Assembly: GCF_000178455.1 (NCBI RefSeq)
Contig: NZ_ADNU01000030.1
Coordinates: 1 to 35,490 of the forward strand
Origin: Brevibacterium mcbrellneri ATCC 49030
GTDB lineage: Bacteria; Actinomycetota; Actinomycetes; Actinomycetales; Brevibacteriaceae
Direction of reading: 5' to 3'
Length of the DNA stretch: 35,490 nucleotides
The notes beneath the pieces were generated by a model that was not told the origin of the DNA, searched no databases, and worked only from the letters and a program-made list of their open reading frames with translations. This document shows, piece after piece, positions 1 to 6,695 of this stretch. The position numbers and the translations under genes are program-made. Position 1 is the stretch's first letter. Every line of letters starts with the position of its first letter.

Positions 1-161
1 GCACTCATCCGCTCTGATGAGAACCATGTTTCGAGGTTACTTGCGCCAGTTGAATCGGACATCATACATACTAGTGTTACACTTAAACGTGAAAGCCCCG
101 GAGCGATCCCTGCGTTTTAGACGTACATCACCGGGGTTACTGATTTCCCGCGACACGGCTC

Positions 162-1649
162 TTACAGTAGCGACGACGTCAAGCGGCACACATTCTCTAG
201 ATACTTCTGCTTCAGCGAACGCTTACGCCACTGCTCGATATTGAGCTCTTTCACCACCGGCACGTACGCTTCTTCTTCCAAGTCATACAGAGACGACGTC
301 ACACCTTCATCAACGATGAGCAAACTGATCTCCATATTCATGGCAAACGACCGCTCGTCCATGTTCGATGACCCAATCACCGTGACGTTGTCATCGACCA
401 GAATGAACTTCGAGTGCAGAATCGTGGGCTCGGGGTAAAGGAAAATCTTCACCCCGTTCTCCATCAGCTCCTCATAAAACGACTCTTGCGCGTACTGCAA
501 AATAGCGTGATTTCCCTGTTCAGACACATAGATGCGAACATCGACCCCGGAATGCGCTTCCGTCGTCAACGCCTGCTTCAGCGACTCATTTGGCACAAAA
601 TACGGAGTCACAATCACAACGCGCTTGTTCGCGTTATACACCAAGTGGTTAAACAGCCTCAGGTTGTTTTCCAACGGAAAACCCGGCCCTGACGGCACCG
701 CTTGAGCCATGATTCCGCCCTCGTTCGGGACCTCCATTGTCAGTTGCAACTCGTCAGAAATAATGTCACCGGTTTCTGAGTACCAGTCAGTCGCGAACAC
801 GGCGTCCAGCTCGTTAACCACCGGGCCTGTACACCTAATGGCCAAGTCTTTCCACTCAAAGCCTTTTTTCACATTCGCACGCTTGTTGTACGTCTTATCA
901 ATCGCGTTGAGCGAACCAGTGAAACCAACCGCACCGTCGATCACCACAATCTTGCGGTGATTCCGCAAATCCGGGCGCTGATACTCCAACCGCCACGGCC
1001 TCACAGGCAAGCTCCGTCGCCAGTCGATAGGCGAGTTGTCCATGAGCTTTACTAGCTCCTTGTAGCCTGGGTATCCCACGCAACCAATGTGGTCCACCAG
1101 CACACGCACGTGCACCCCACGCTCCGCAGCTTCCTTCAACGCATCAAAGAACGGGGCGGTAGTCGAGTCGTAGGCGGCGATATAAAACTCCACGTGCACG
1201 AACTTCTTAGCCTGCTCAACCTCTTTGGCCATCAAGCGGATAGCTTCGTGGTTATCCGGCAACAAGCTAAAAGAGTTCCCGTGTGTCATGGGAAGCGCAC
1301 CCAAAGAGTAGTTCAATTGCGCCGAGGTGCGAAGTGGTTCCGATAGGTGTTCAGATTTGCCCAAAATGGCTTGGGCGCCTGTCTGCGCTTTGATTAGGTC
1401 GTTAATTGTTTCCTGGTCTTTTCGGCGCTTTGCCGGCAACTTTGAACTACCAAAGATCAAGAACGCAATAATCCCCACATAGGGGATGAAGAAAATGGCT
1501 AACAGCCACCCCAGTCCTACGGCTGGTTTGCGCCTGTACGGAACCCACCCCAGGGCAATGAGCCGGATCAGAATGTCTGGGATGATCAGCAGTGTGACTA
1601 GCCATGCTGGCCAGTCGAGTTCAAACAGTTGAGTTGCCCACAAATCCAC
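162..1649 (-). CDS. cls: cardiolipin synthase, two-HKD phospholipase D family
   Basis: A 495-residue membrane enzyme that should make cardiolipin from phosphatidylglycerol. Two hydrophobic segments fill the first ~70 residues, including a PLDc_N-type stretch (GWLLAIFFIPYVGIIAFLIFG). Two complete HKD motifs follow: H231-R-K-I-V-V-I-D in the first phospholipase D half and H412-S-K-F-I-L-V-D in the second, each followed by the usual G-S-x-N (GSLN, GSSNMDERS). Length and order fit bacterial Cls. The start is GTG; six bases upstream lies TAAATT, so the message may be leaderless, and no Shine-Dalgarno is seen. It ends in TAA at 162, and bases 1-161 beyond it hold no gene I can support. The family call is very firm; that the product is cardiolipin rather than another phospholipid is inference from overall resemblance. 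Confidence 0.93.
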   Translation of the reverse strand: MDLWATQLFELDWPAWLVTLLIIPDILIRLIALGWVPYRRKPAVGLGWLLAIFFIPYVGIIAFLIFGSSKLPAKRRKDQETINDLIKAQTGAQAILGKSEHLSEPLRTSAQLNYSLGALPMTHGNSFSLLPDNHEAIRLMAKEVEQAKKFVHVEFYIAAYDSTTAPFFDALKEAAERGVHVRVLVDHIGCVGYPGYKELVKLMDNSPIDWRRSLPVRPWRLEYQRPDLRNHRKIVVIDGAVGFTGSLNAIDKTYNKRANVKKGFEWKDLAIRCTGPVVNELDAVFATDWYSETGDIISDELQLTMEVPNEGGIMAQAVPSGPGFPLENNLRLFNHLVYNANKRVVIVTPYFVPNESLKQALTTEAHSGVDVRIYVSEQGNHAILQYAQESFYEELMENGVKIFLYPEPTILHSKFILVDDNVTVIGSSNMDERSFAMNMEISLLIVDEGVTSSLYDLEEEAYVPVVKELNIEQWRKRSLKQKYLENVCRLTSSLL

Positions 1650-1655
1650 GATTCC

Positions 1656-1661
1656 AATTTA
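1656..1661 (-). promoter_or_regulatory. -10 element of cls, leaderless pattern
   Basis: TAAATT on the minus strand, exactly six bases before the GTG start. The TANNNT-N6-start pattern recurs at other genes in the window and places the transcription start on the start codon. Confidence 0.5.
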
Positions 1662-1697
1662 GCGCACGTGCGAAGACTCAAGTCCCCGCACGTGCGC
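1662..1697 (-). terminator. hairpin between maoC-like gene and cls
   Basis: An 11-bp perfect inverted repeat, GCGCACGTGCG (1662-1672) and CGCACGTGCGC (1687-1697), with a 14-base loop that itself contains GACT/AGTC. It lies just past the stop of the MaoC-like gene and directly abuts the cls -10 element. There is only a short A/T stretch after the stem, so it is a probable but not classical terminator. Confidence 0.5.
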
Positions 1698-1714
1698 CTG
1701 TGAGGAATAGCTGG

Positions 1715-2179
1715 TTAAGCCTCAACCATGAGTGTGACGGTCTGTGCGATGCAGGCTGGCTTGTCAGAACCTTCGATTTCGACAGTGTGGTTCATGACCA
1801 CCTGCACGCCGGATGACTTGCGGTTCACCTCTGCGACTTCCACAACGTCACGTACGCGCGAACCCACAGGGACAGGCTGCGGGAAACGCACCTTGTTGAG
1901 CCCGTAGTTGATCATCATCTTCATTCCCGTGATGGTGAAAATCTTTGGGCTCAAACCAGCAATCAGGCTCAAGGTCAGATAACCGTGCGCAATCGTTGCA
2001 CCGAACGGCCCTTCCTTGGCCCGCTCTTCATCGACGTGAATCCACTGGTGGTCGTTGGTTGCGTCTGCGAACTGAGAAACACGTTCCTGAGTAATTTCGA
2101 ACCATTCCCCAGTCCCTATTTGCTGACCGACCAAAGCTTCGAGCTCTTCAACACCATTGATTACGCGGGGCTCTGCCAT
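1715..2179 (-). CDS. MaoC-like (R)-specific enoyl-CoA hydratase family protein
   Basis: A 154-residue single hot-dog-fold protein of the MaoC dehydratase family, which hydrates or dehydrates acyl-CoA thioesters in fatty-acid or polyketide metabolism. The diagnostic segment is present: Q-F-A-D-A-T-N-D-H-Q-W-I-H-V-D, holding the Asp and His of the hydratase dyad, then F-G-A-T-I-A-H-G-Y-L-T-L-S. I chose the ATG at 2179 because GGAGAAG sits a few bases upstream; a longer reading frame starting at 2209 lacks such a site and adds ten unconserved residues. It could act on the same acyl-CoA pool as the crotonase at 9334 and the SDR at 16115, but the substrate cannot be read from sequence. Confidence 0.9.
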   Translation of the reverse strand: MAEPRVINGVEELEALVGQQIGTGEWFEITQERVSQFADATNDHQWIHVDEERAKEGPFGATIAHGYLTLSLIAGLSPKIFTITGMKMMINYGLNKVRFPQPVPVGSRVRDVVEVAEVNRKSSGVQVVMNHTVEIEGSDKPACIAQTVTLMVEA

Positions 2180-2305
2180 TGCTTCTCCTTCGAAACGAGT
2201 ATTTACCAAAAGTATGGGGTGTGACCACCAAACTTATCGTACGTTCAAGTGCTTCAGATCACAATCACCAGGTACAGTAAGGGCAGTGCGTCAGAGAGGA
2301 GCATC

Positions 2306-2965
2306 ATGGCTGATCACACACCCGCCCACCCGGTTAGCGACTTCGACCCACTACAGGTGCCCATCCGCAAAGCCGTCAGCGTCCTCATGGTCCGCAACAA
2401 CCCACACCTCGAACTCTTCATCCAACACCGTGTGACCACCATCGACTTTGCCGCCGGCATGGTCGTCTACCCCGGCGGCCGCGTGGACGACGCCGACTAC
2501 CACTCCCCCATCACCGCCTCGGCCTCACACGCCCAAAAATGGGCCCGCACCTGGGCCACAGACTCACCCACCATCAACGCGCTCCTCACCGCCGCCGTGC
2601 GCGAAACCCGCGAAGAAACCGGAGCCACCCTCGACCCCACAGCACTGCACCCCTGGGCCAACTGGACCACCCCACCGGGCCCCAAACGCCGCTTCGACAC
2701 GTACTTCTACGTCGCCGACGCCCACAACCTCGCCGCCCAACACCAAACCACGGAAGCCACCAACTCCGAATGGGCACCCGCCCACACACTGCTGGCCGAC
2801 TACAACGCCCACCGCCTCGACATGATGCGCCCCACCCTGCACCTGCTCAACGAAATCATCGAGCTGGGTACCGTCGACGCGATCCTCGACGCGGCCGCTC
2901 ATCGCAGCATCGACCCCGTACGCCCCACCACCGCCGACGCAAAAGACCTAGGCAAGGCCAGGTAG
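2306..2965 (+). CDS. Nudix hydrolase, NUDT19/NUDT7-like with split Nudix box
   Basis: A 219-residue Nudix protein. Members of this subgroup hydrolyse CoA, acyl-CoA or related pyrophosphates. The Nudix box is split: the glycine part is PGGRVD (residues 56-61) and the metal-binding part R99-E-T-R-E-E-T-G106 follows after about 38 residues instead of the usual dozen. Such an insertion is typical of NUDT19-like proteins. The start is the ATG at 2306 with GAGAGGAG just upstream; a frame extending to 2249 lacks a ribosome site. A TACAGT at 2273-2278 could be its -10 element. It converges on moeA, with 48 bases between the stops. The fold is certain and the substrate is inferred. Confidence 0.88.
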   Translation: MADHTPAHPVSDFDPLQVPIRKAVSVLMVRNNPHLELFIQHRVTTIDFAAGMVVYPGGRVDDADYHSPITASASHAQKWARTWATDSPTINALLTAAVRETREETGATLDPTALHPWANWTTPPGPKRRFDTYFYVADAHNLAAQHQTTEATNSEWAPAHTLLADYNAHRLDMMRPTLHLLNEIIELGTVDAILDAAAHRSIDPVRPTTADAKDLGKAR

Positions 2966-3013
2966 CAGCGGGTGCGGTTCCTGGTGAGGGTGCGGCTTTA
3001 GGGCCAGGGCGCC

Positions 3014-4345
3014 TCACACGGGCAACGGCAGGCACGCCACCGCGTCCCCGGCTCCCGCACCTTCCGGCGGGATGATCACCAACCCGCGCGCCTTCGCCAG
3101 TCCGCGCAACATATTTGAGCCCCGTTTGTCACACAGCTCCCAGCGGTGCGGGTTTGCTCCCGCGCCCGAGGTGTCCCCCGGCTTAGCGGGCATGACTCGC
3201 CACGCGGATCCGGCGCCAGAGCGACCCTGGCCAGGGTCGAAGTCGTGAGCCAGGTTCACCGTCTGGGGCTGTTCAATGGTTCGGCCCAGAGCACCCCGGA
3301 GCACGTGGGTGAGCACCAGGCGCAACGCCACCATCGCGGCCAATGGATTACCCGGCAGCCCCACATGCACCACCCCCGAATGTTCCATGAGAAACGTGGG
3401 GTGGCCTGGACGCATGTTGAGTTCGGGGAACAGGACACGACCGGGCTTGGAGTTGGGCCCATTCGGGCCAGCCTCACCCGTGACACGCCTCAGCGCGGCA
3501 CGCCTGACCTCGTCGACCCGCGAATGCCCAGTTCCACCCGTGGACACCACAACGTCGCACTGGCCAACCAGCTTCTCCAGCGCGTCCTCGGTTTCCGCCT
3601 CACCGTCGCCGATCCGCACACTGGCAACCACCTCGGCACCCAACATGCGCACGTACGCAGGCAACTGCGGACCGAACGCATCACGCACGAACCCGGGCTG
3701 AGGCAGGCCGGCGGCGACGACCTCGGTGCCGGTCAGCAACAACCCCACCCGTGGCCGAGCACACACCGGCAACGCGTCATGCCCCGCCACCGCCGCGAAC
3801 GCCACCTGAGCGGGAGTGAGCACCTCCCCGGCACGGGCGACCAGGTCCCCGGTGAGGGCTTCGCGGCCAGCGCGGCGGATGTTTCGGCCGGGTTCCAGAT
3901 CGCGTTGTGGCATCCCTGGCGCTAAGGAAATCCGCTCAGCGGCAGCCCCACTACCAACGCTAGTCCCGCCGCCAGCACCAGTCTCACCTGCCTCAACCTG
4001 CACCCACTCTTGCCGCACCACCGAGGCGGCCTCCGGCGGCACCAGCGACCCCGTCGCCACTGGCCACGCGCACTCCCCCACGGTCCACGGCCACGGGCCA
4101 CGCACCGCAAACCCATCCATGGCAGACGAATCATAATGCGGCACATCTCTCACCACGCGCACGTCCTGGGCAAGCACCTCACCGACGCACTGATCCAACG
4201 GGCGCGTGACCTGTGGGGCGGGCATGCGAGCGCCACTTTCGTACGCGATCCGCATGGCGTCCAGTGGGTTCGGCGCCTGCACGGCGGCTGCTCCCGGCCC
4301 TGGGGCTCCCACCTGCCCGCTTTGTGATGTACCGTTTTCGACCAT
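3014..4345 (-). CDS. moeA: molybdopterin molybdenumtransferase
   Basis: A 443-residue MoeA, the cytoplasmic enzyme that inserts molybdate into adenylated molybdopterin. Visible signatures are S-S-A-M-D-G-F-A-V-R-G (Met76 to Val81 region), the L-x-P-G-R-N-I-R-x-x-G-x-x segment of domain III, L-L-x-T-G-T-E-V-V, the S-T-G-G-T-G-H-S-R-V-D-E catalytic loop and G-L-P-G-N-P-L-A-A before the C-terminal beta domain. Length is slightly above the usual ~400 because of a Gly/Pro-rich N-terminal tail and a Gly/Ser insert near residue 120. The start at 4345 is preferred: TACGCT lies exactly six bases upstream, giving a leaderless message. An alternative upstream ATG at 4408 would overlap fdhD. Divergent fdhD suggests shared service to a molybdenum enzyme such as formate dehydrogenase, which is not in this window. 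Confidence 0.93.
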   Translation of the reverse strand: MVENGTSQSGQVGAPGPGAAAVQAPNPLDAMRIAYESGARMPAPQVTRPLDQCVGEVLAQDVRVVRDVPHYDSSAMDGFAVRGPWPWTVGECAWPVATGSLVPPEAASVVRQEWVQVEAGETGAGGGTSVGSGAAAERISLAPGMPQRDLEPGRNIRRAGREALTGDLVARAGEVLTPAQVAFAAVAGHDALPVCARPRVGLLLTGTEVVAAGLPQPGFVRDAFGPQLPAYVRMLGAEVVASVRIGDGEAETEDALEKLVGQCDVVVSTGGTGHSRVDEVRRAALRRVTGEAGPNGPNSKPGRVLFPELNMRPGHPTFLMEHSGVVHVGLPGNPLAAMVALRLVLTHVLRGALGRTIEQPQTVNLAHDFDPGQGRSGAGSAWRVMPAKPGDTSGAGANPHRWELCDKRGSNMLRGLAKARGLVIIPPEGAGAGDAVACLPLPV

Positions 4346-4378
4346 AGGGCCAGCGTATCCTCCAGCCGAAAGGTCACC
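4346..4378. promoter_or_regulatory. divergent moeA/fdhD promoter with overlapping -10 elements
   Basis: Only 33 bases separate the two starts. On the minus strand TACGCT (4352-4357) is six bases from the moeA ATG. On the plus strand TATCCT (4356-4361) is a -10 candidate for fdhD, giving a leader of about ten bases that still contains GAAAGG before its ATG. The two hexamers share bases, so the promoters should exclude one another, and each -35 region must lie in the other gene. Confidence 0.5.
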
Positions 4379-5236
4379 ATGCGTCGTTCCGTCCGCACCC
4401 GCGTCCACGTGTTTGGGCCCAACGGCCGTATTCGCACCAAAACCGACAAGGTCGTCGGCGAAGAACCCCTCGAAATCCGGCTGGGCGATCAGGAGTTCAC
4501 CGTCATGATGCGCACCCCCGGTATGGACACGGAACTGGTGCTGGGCCTGCTTCTGGGCGAAGGGATCATCCGTGCTGCCAGTGATGTGGTGGAGATCGAT
4601 TTCTCCACCGGCTTGGACCCTGACGGCACCCGCAACTACAACGTGGCTAGGGTGCGTCTTTCGCCCGAGGTGTCATCCGCCCTGGCAGAAAACGGCGGGC
4701 TTCCAGCGGGGCAGGAAAGGAATATTTACACCAGTTCGGCGTGCGGAATCTGTGGCACGGCTGCGCTGGAAGCAGTGACGAAGGTGTCGAGCTACCCGTT
4801 GCCCACGCCCGAGCCATTCTTTGATCCTGCAGTTGTGTGCGAACTACCGAACATCATGCGCGACCAACAACCCCTGTTTGCTACAACCGGCGGGATTCAC
4901 GCGGCCGGGCTGTTTGAGTTCGGGGCTGGTTCCCCCACATTGCTCACCGTCGCCGAGGACGTGGGCCGTCACAACGCCGTTGACAAGGTACTGGGGTGGG
5001 CGATGCGCGAGGATCTCCTCCCGCTGAGTTCGTGCGTGTTGCAGGTGTCCTCACGCGCGTCGTTTGAGCTGGTGCAGAAGGCGGCGATGGCGGGGGTACC
5101 GGTTCTTTCGGCGGTGAGCGCCCCCAGTTCCGCTGCTGTGGAGTTGGGGAACAGTCTGGGTGTGACCGTGATCGGGTTTAACCGTAAGGGGACGTTTAAT
5201 GTGTATTCGGCCCCGGAGCGGCTACGCGGGAACTGA
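4379..5236 (+). CDS. fdhD: formate dehydrogenase accessory sulfurtransferase FdhD
   Basis: A 285-residue FdhD. The protein transfers sulfur from a cysteine desulfurase to the molybdenum/tungsten bis-PGD cofactor of formate dehydrogenase. The C-x-x-C pair is present as S-S-A-C122-G-I-C125-G-T, which carries the persulfide. Other family marks are T-G-G-I-H-A-A-G-L-F and A-E-D-V-G-R-H-N-A-V-D-K-V-x-G, and near the end a V-S-S-R-A-S-F-E-L-V-Q-K-A segment. Length is normal. AAAGG sits five bases before the ATG. Its divergent partner is moeA. No formate dehydrogenase subunit lies within the window, so the client enzyme is encoded elsewhere. Confidence 0.95.
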   Translation: MRRSVRTRVHVFGPNGRIRTKTDKVVGEEPLEIRLGDQEFTVMMRTPGMDTELVLGLLLGEGIIRAASDVVEIDFSTGLDPDGTRNYNVARVRLSPEVSSALAENGGLPAGQERNIYTSSACGICGTAALEAVTKVSSYPLPTPEPFFDPAVVCELPNIMRDQQPLFATTGGIHAAGLFEFGAGSPTLLTVAEDVGRHNAVDKVLGWAMREDLLPLSSCVLQVSSRASFELVQKAAMAGVPVLSAVSAPSSAAVELGNSLGVTVIGFNRKGTFNVYSAPERLRGN

Positions 5237-5333
5237 CCAGGTCCAAAGCTAGAGCGGGCCAGTCTAGAGCAGACCGCTCTCCACCACACAAGCATCAAAC
5301 TTCATTCCGAAGTTGGTAGAGTTGAAGCCCTAT

Positions 5334-5375
5334 ATCCCCCTCGCCTATCCAAGGAAGCGCACTTGGGGGATTTTT
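5334..5375 (+). terminator. rho-independent terminator after fdhD
   Basis: ATCCCCC (5334-5340) pairs with GGGGGAT (5365-5371), and TTTT follows. The 24-base loop contains further short complementary stretches (CGC/GCG, TCC/GGA). Stem plus T run is the classical form. Confidence 0.6.
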
Positions 5376-5427
5376 CATGCCAAAAGAGACTAGCCCGAAC
5401 TCTCCAGGTTTTGATCGAACTCGTTTT

Positions 5428-5528
5428 CTCTACAGAAGATAACCAATTCCGCTTTGATGTGTAGAGTAACGCGTCGATTTTGGGCCGAAAACGTGCACAA
5501 AACGAACAAAAAGGGTCTTTACTCTACA
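5428..5528. repeat. three-copy CTCTACA / TGTAGAG repeat, possible operator
   Basis: CTCTACA at 5428-5434, its inverse TGTAGAG at 5460-5466, and CTCTACA again at 5522-5528. The second and third copies extend to a 10-bp perfect inverted pair, TGTAGAGTAA (5460-5469) and TTACTCTACA (5519-5528). They lie 80 to 180 bases upstream of the proposed ietA promoter. Confidence 0.45.
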
Positions 5529-5603
5529 ATCCAGTTCGAGGGTTGTCGAGTAAACGGCCACCAGCCCCAGCGACTGGCCAGCCGCAGCTACACTACTCCC
5601 CGC

Positions 5604-5637
5604 AACCTTTGAAGGTTACACTGAAGTGAACTATATG
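5604..5637 (+). promoter_or_regulatory. ietAS promoter with palindrome over the -35
   Basis: TTGAAG (5609-5614), a 17-base spacer and TATATG (5632-5637) form a sigma-70-like promoter. The palindrome AACCTT-TG-AAGGTT (5604-5617) covers the -35 hexamer and could bind a repressor. Transcription would begin near 5644, giving a leader of about 50 bases. Confidence 0.5.
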
Positions 5638-5696
5638 AACGACGTGCGTTGAGGCCAGGTTCTGCAGACAGAATAAATCAAAAGGAGGGGCGGCCT

Positions 5697-6686
5697 GTGG
5701 CAACAAGCGATCAACTTAAGGCTTTGGTTCAAAGTCACGCGGACGGCGACGACGCGCAGTTTTACGCTGTTGCCATGCAAGTTGCGGCTAAGGCAGCAAG
5801 GTCCGGGCACACCAATCTTGCAAGGGATCTACGAGATCTCGTAGATGATCTCCGTCAGAACAGTACTGCACCGTCTGTAGCACCTGTAATTCCAGTTACC
5901 CAGCCCAGGGGAGAACTCGCTTCCCTGCTCTCTGTCACCTACCCAAATGCTCATTTAGGCGACCTAGTCCTTTCTGAGAAGCTATCTGCAAGTATTGTCC
6001 GCGTTCTCACTGAACAGCGACAACGAGACACGCTTGTCCGCCACGGGCTACGTCCTGCTCAGCGTTTACTTCTGACTGGCCCACCGGGAACCGGCAAAAC
6101 AACAACCGCGCAGGTGATCGCCGCGGAACTCAATCTGCCTCTATTCACGGTTCGTCTCGACTCAATGATCACAAAATTCATGGGTGCTACTGCGGCTAAA
6201 TTGAGACTGATTTTCGATGCGATCGCTGAAACCCGTGGAGTGTACTTTTTTGACGAAGTAGATGCCCTAGCCGGTGATCGTGCGGCTGCGAATGATGTAG
6301 GAGAGATCAGACGCGTTCTCAACTCGTTCCTGCAGTTTCTGGAAGAGGACATTTCTGACAGCCTCATCATCACTGCAACAAACCACCCGCAGTTACTCGA
6401 CAAAGCCTTGTTTCGCCGGGTCGACACTACCCTCGAGTTCGACCTTCCCGACGATGAGGGAATCAAGTCAGTCATCAAAAACCGGCTCGCCACATTTCAA
6501 ATAGGCAACCTGGGCTGGAGACGAGTAATCCTAGCGGCTAGAGGGCTAAGCCACGCCGAGATCGCAGTTGCTGCCGAAAATTCGGCGAAGAGCTCAGTTC
6601 TCAGTGGGACAACGCGAATACTCACAGACGACCTTGTCGCTGCGCTGGAATACCGCCCGCGTGTGAACACTTCAGTTGAGCGATAG
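5697..6686 (+). CDS. ietA: AAA+ ATPase of IetAS-type system
   Basis: A 329-residue single-domain AAA+ ATPase. After a helical N-terminal ~80 residues come Walker A G128-P-P-G-T-G-K-T135, Walker B V-Y-F-F-D186-E187, sensor 1 I-T-A-T-N-H-P and an arginine-finger segment F-R-R-V-D. This is the classic FtsH/spastin-like AAA layout without a protease of its own. The start is the GTG at 5697, because AAAGGAGG lies eight bases upstream; an earlier TTG at 5649 lacks that. Nine bases after its stop begins a cytoplasmic subtilase, and this exact pairing defines IetAS, named for plasmid stability on an Agrobacterium Ti plasmid and later tested as anti-phage defence. Codon and base use are more AT-rich than in neighbours, which suggests transfer. 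The family call is firm; defence function here is inference. Confidence 0.82.
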   Translation: MATSDQLKALVQSHADGDDAQFYAVAMQVAAKAARSGHTNLARDLRDLVDDLRQNSTAPSVAPVIPVTQPRGELASLLSVTYPNAHLGDLVLSEKLSASIVRVLTEQRQRDTLVRHGLRPAQRLLLTGPPGTGKTTTAQVIAAELNLPLFTVRLDSMITKFMGATAAKLRLIFDAIAETRGVYFFDEVDALAGDRAAANDVGEIRRVLNSFLQFLEEDISDSLIITATNHPQLLDKALFRRVDTTLEFDLPDDEGIKSVIKNRLATFQIGNLGWRRVILAARGLSHAEIAVAAENSAKSSVLSGTTRILTDDLVAALEYRPRVNTSVER

Positions 6687-6695
6687 TGACAATCT

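Larger units (their letters stand above)
5237..5696. other. 460-base non-coding region before ietA
   Basis: No convincing gene here. It holds, in order, a small branched hairpin (AGAGCG 5251-5256 with CGCTCT 5275-5280), a terminator (5334-5375), three copies of CTCTACA/TGTAGAG, a promoter with an overlapping palindrome, and the ietA leader. The region marks the switch from GC-rich core genes to the more AT-rich ietAS pair. Confidence 0.6.

Noticed and set aside
96..140. Possible terminator from CCCCGG and CCGGGG near the left edge.
   Set aside because: Six-base arms with a loop of about thirty bases and no T run; not convincing.
2448..2825. Long Pro/Thr-rich open frames on both strands over the Nudix gene.
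   Set aside because: Low-complexity shadows caused by strong third-position C in the real gene; no ribosome site or family signature.
3146..3925. A 259-codon plus-strand open frame opposite moeA.
   Set aside because: Antisense shadow of a clear moeA; the product has no recognisable domain.
5377..5442. A 21-codon open frame starting with ATG just after the fdhD terminator.
   Set aside because: It begins in the terminator T run, has only a G-rich stretch rather than a ribosome site upstream, and contains one of the CTCTACA repeats. Too short to support from sequence alone.
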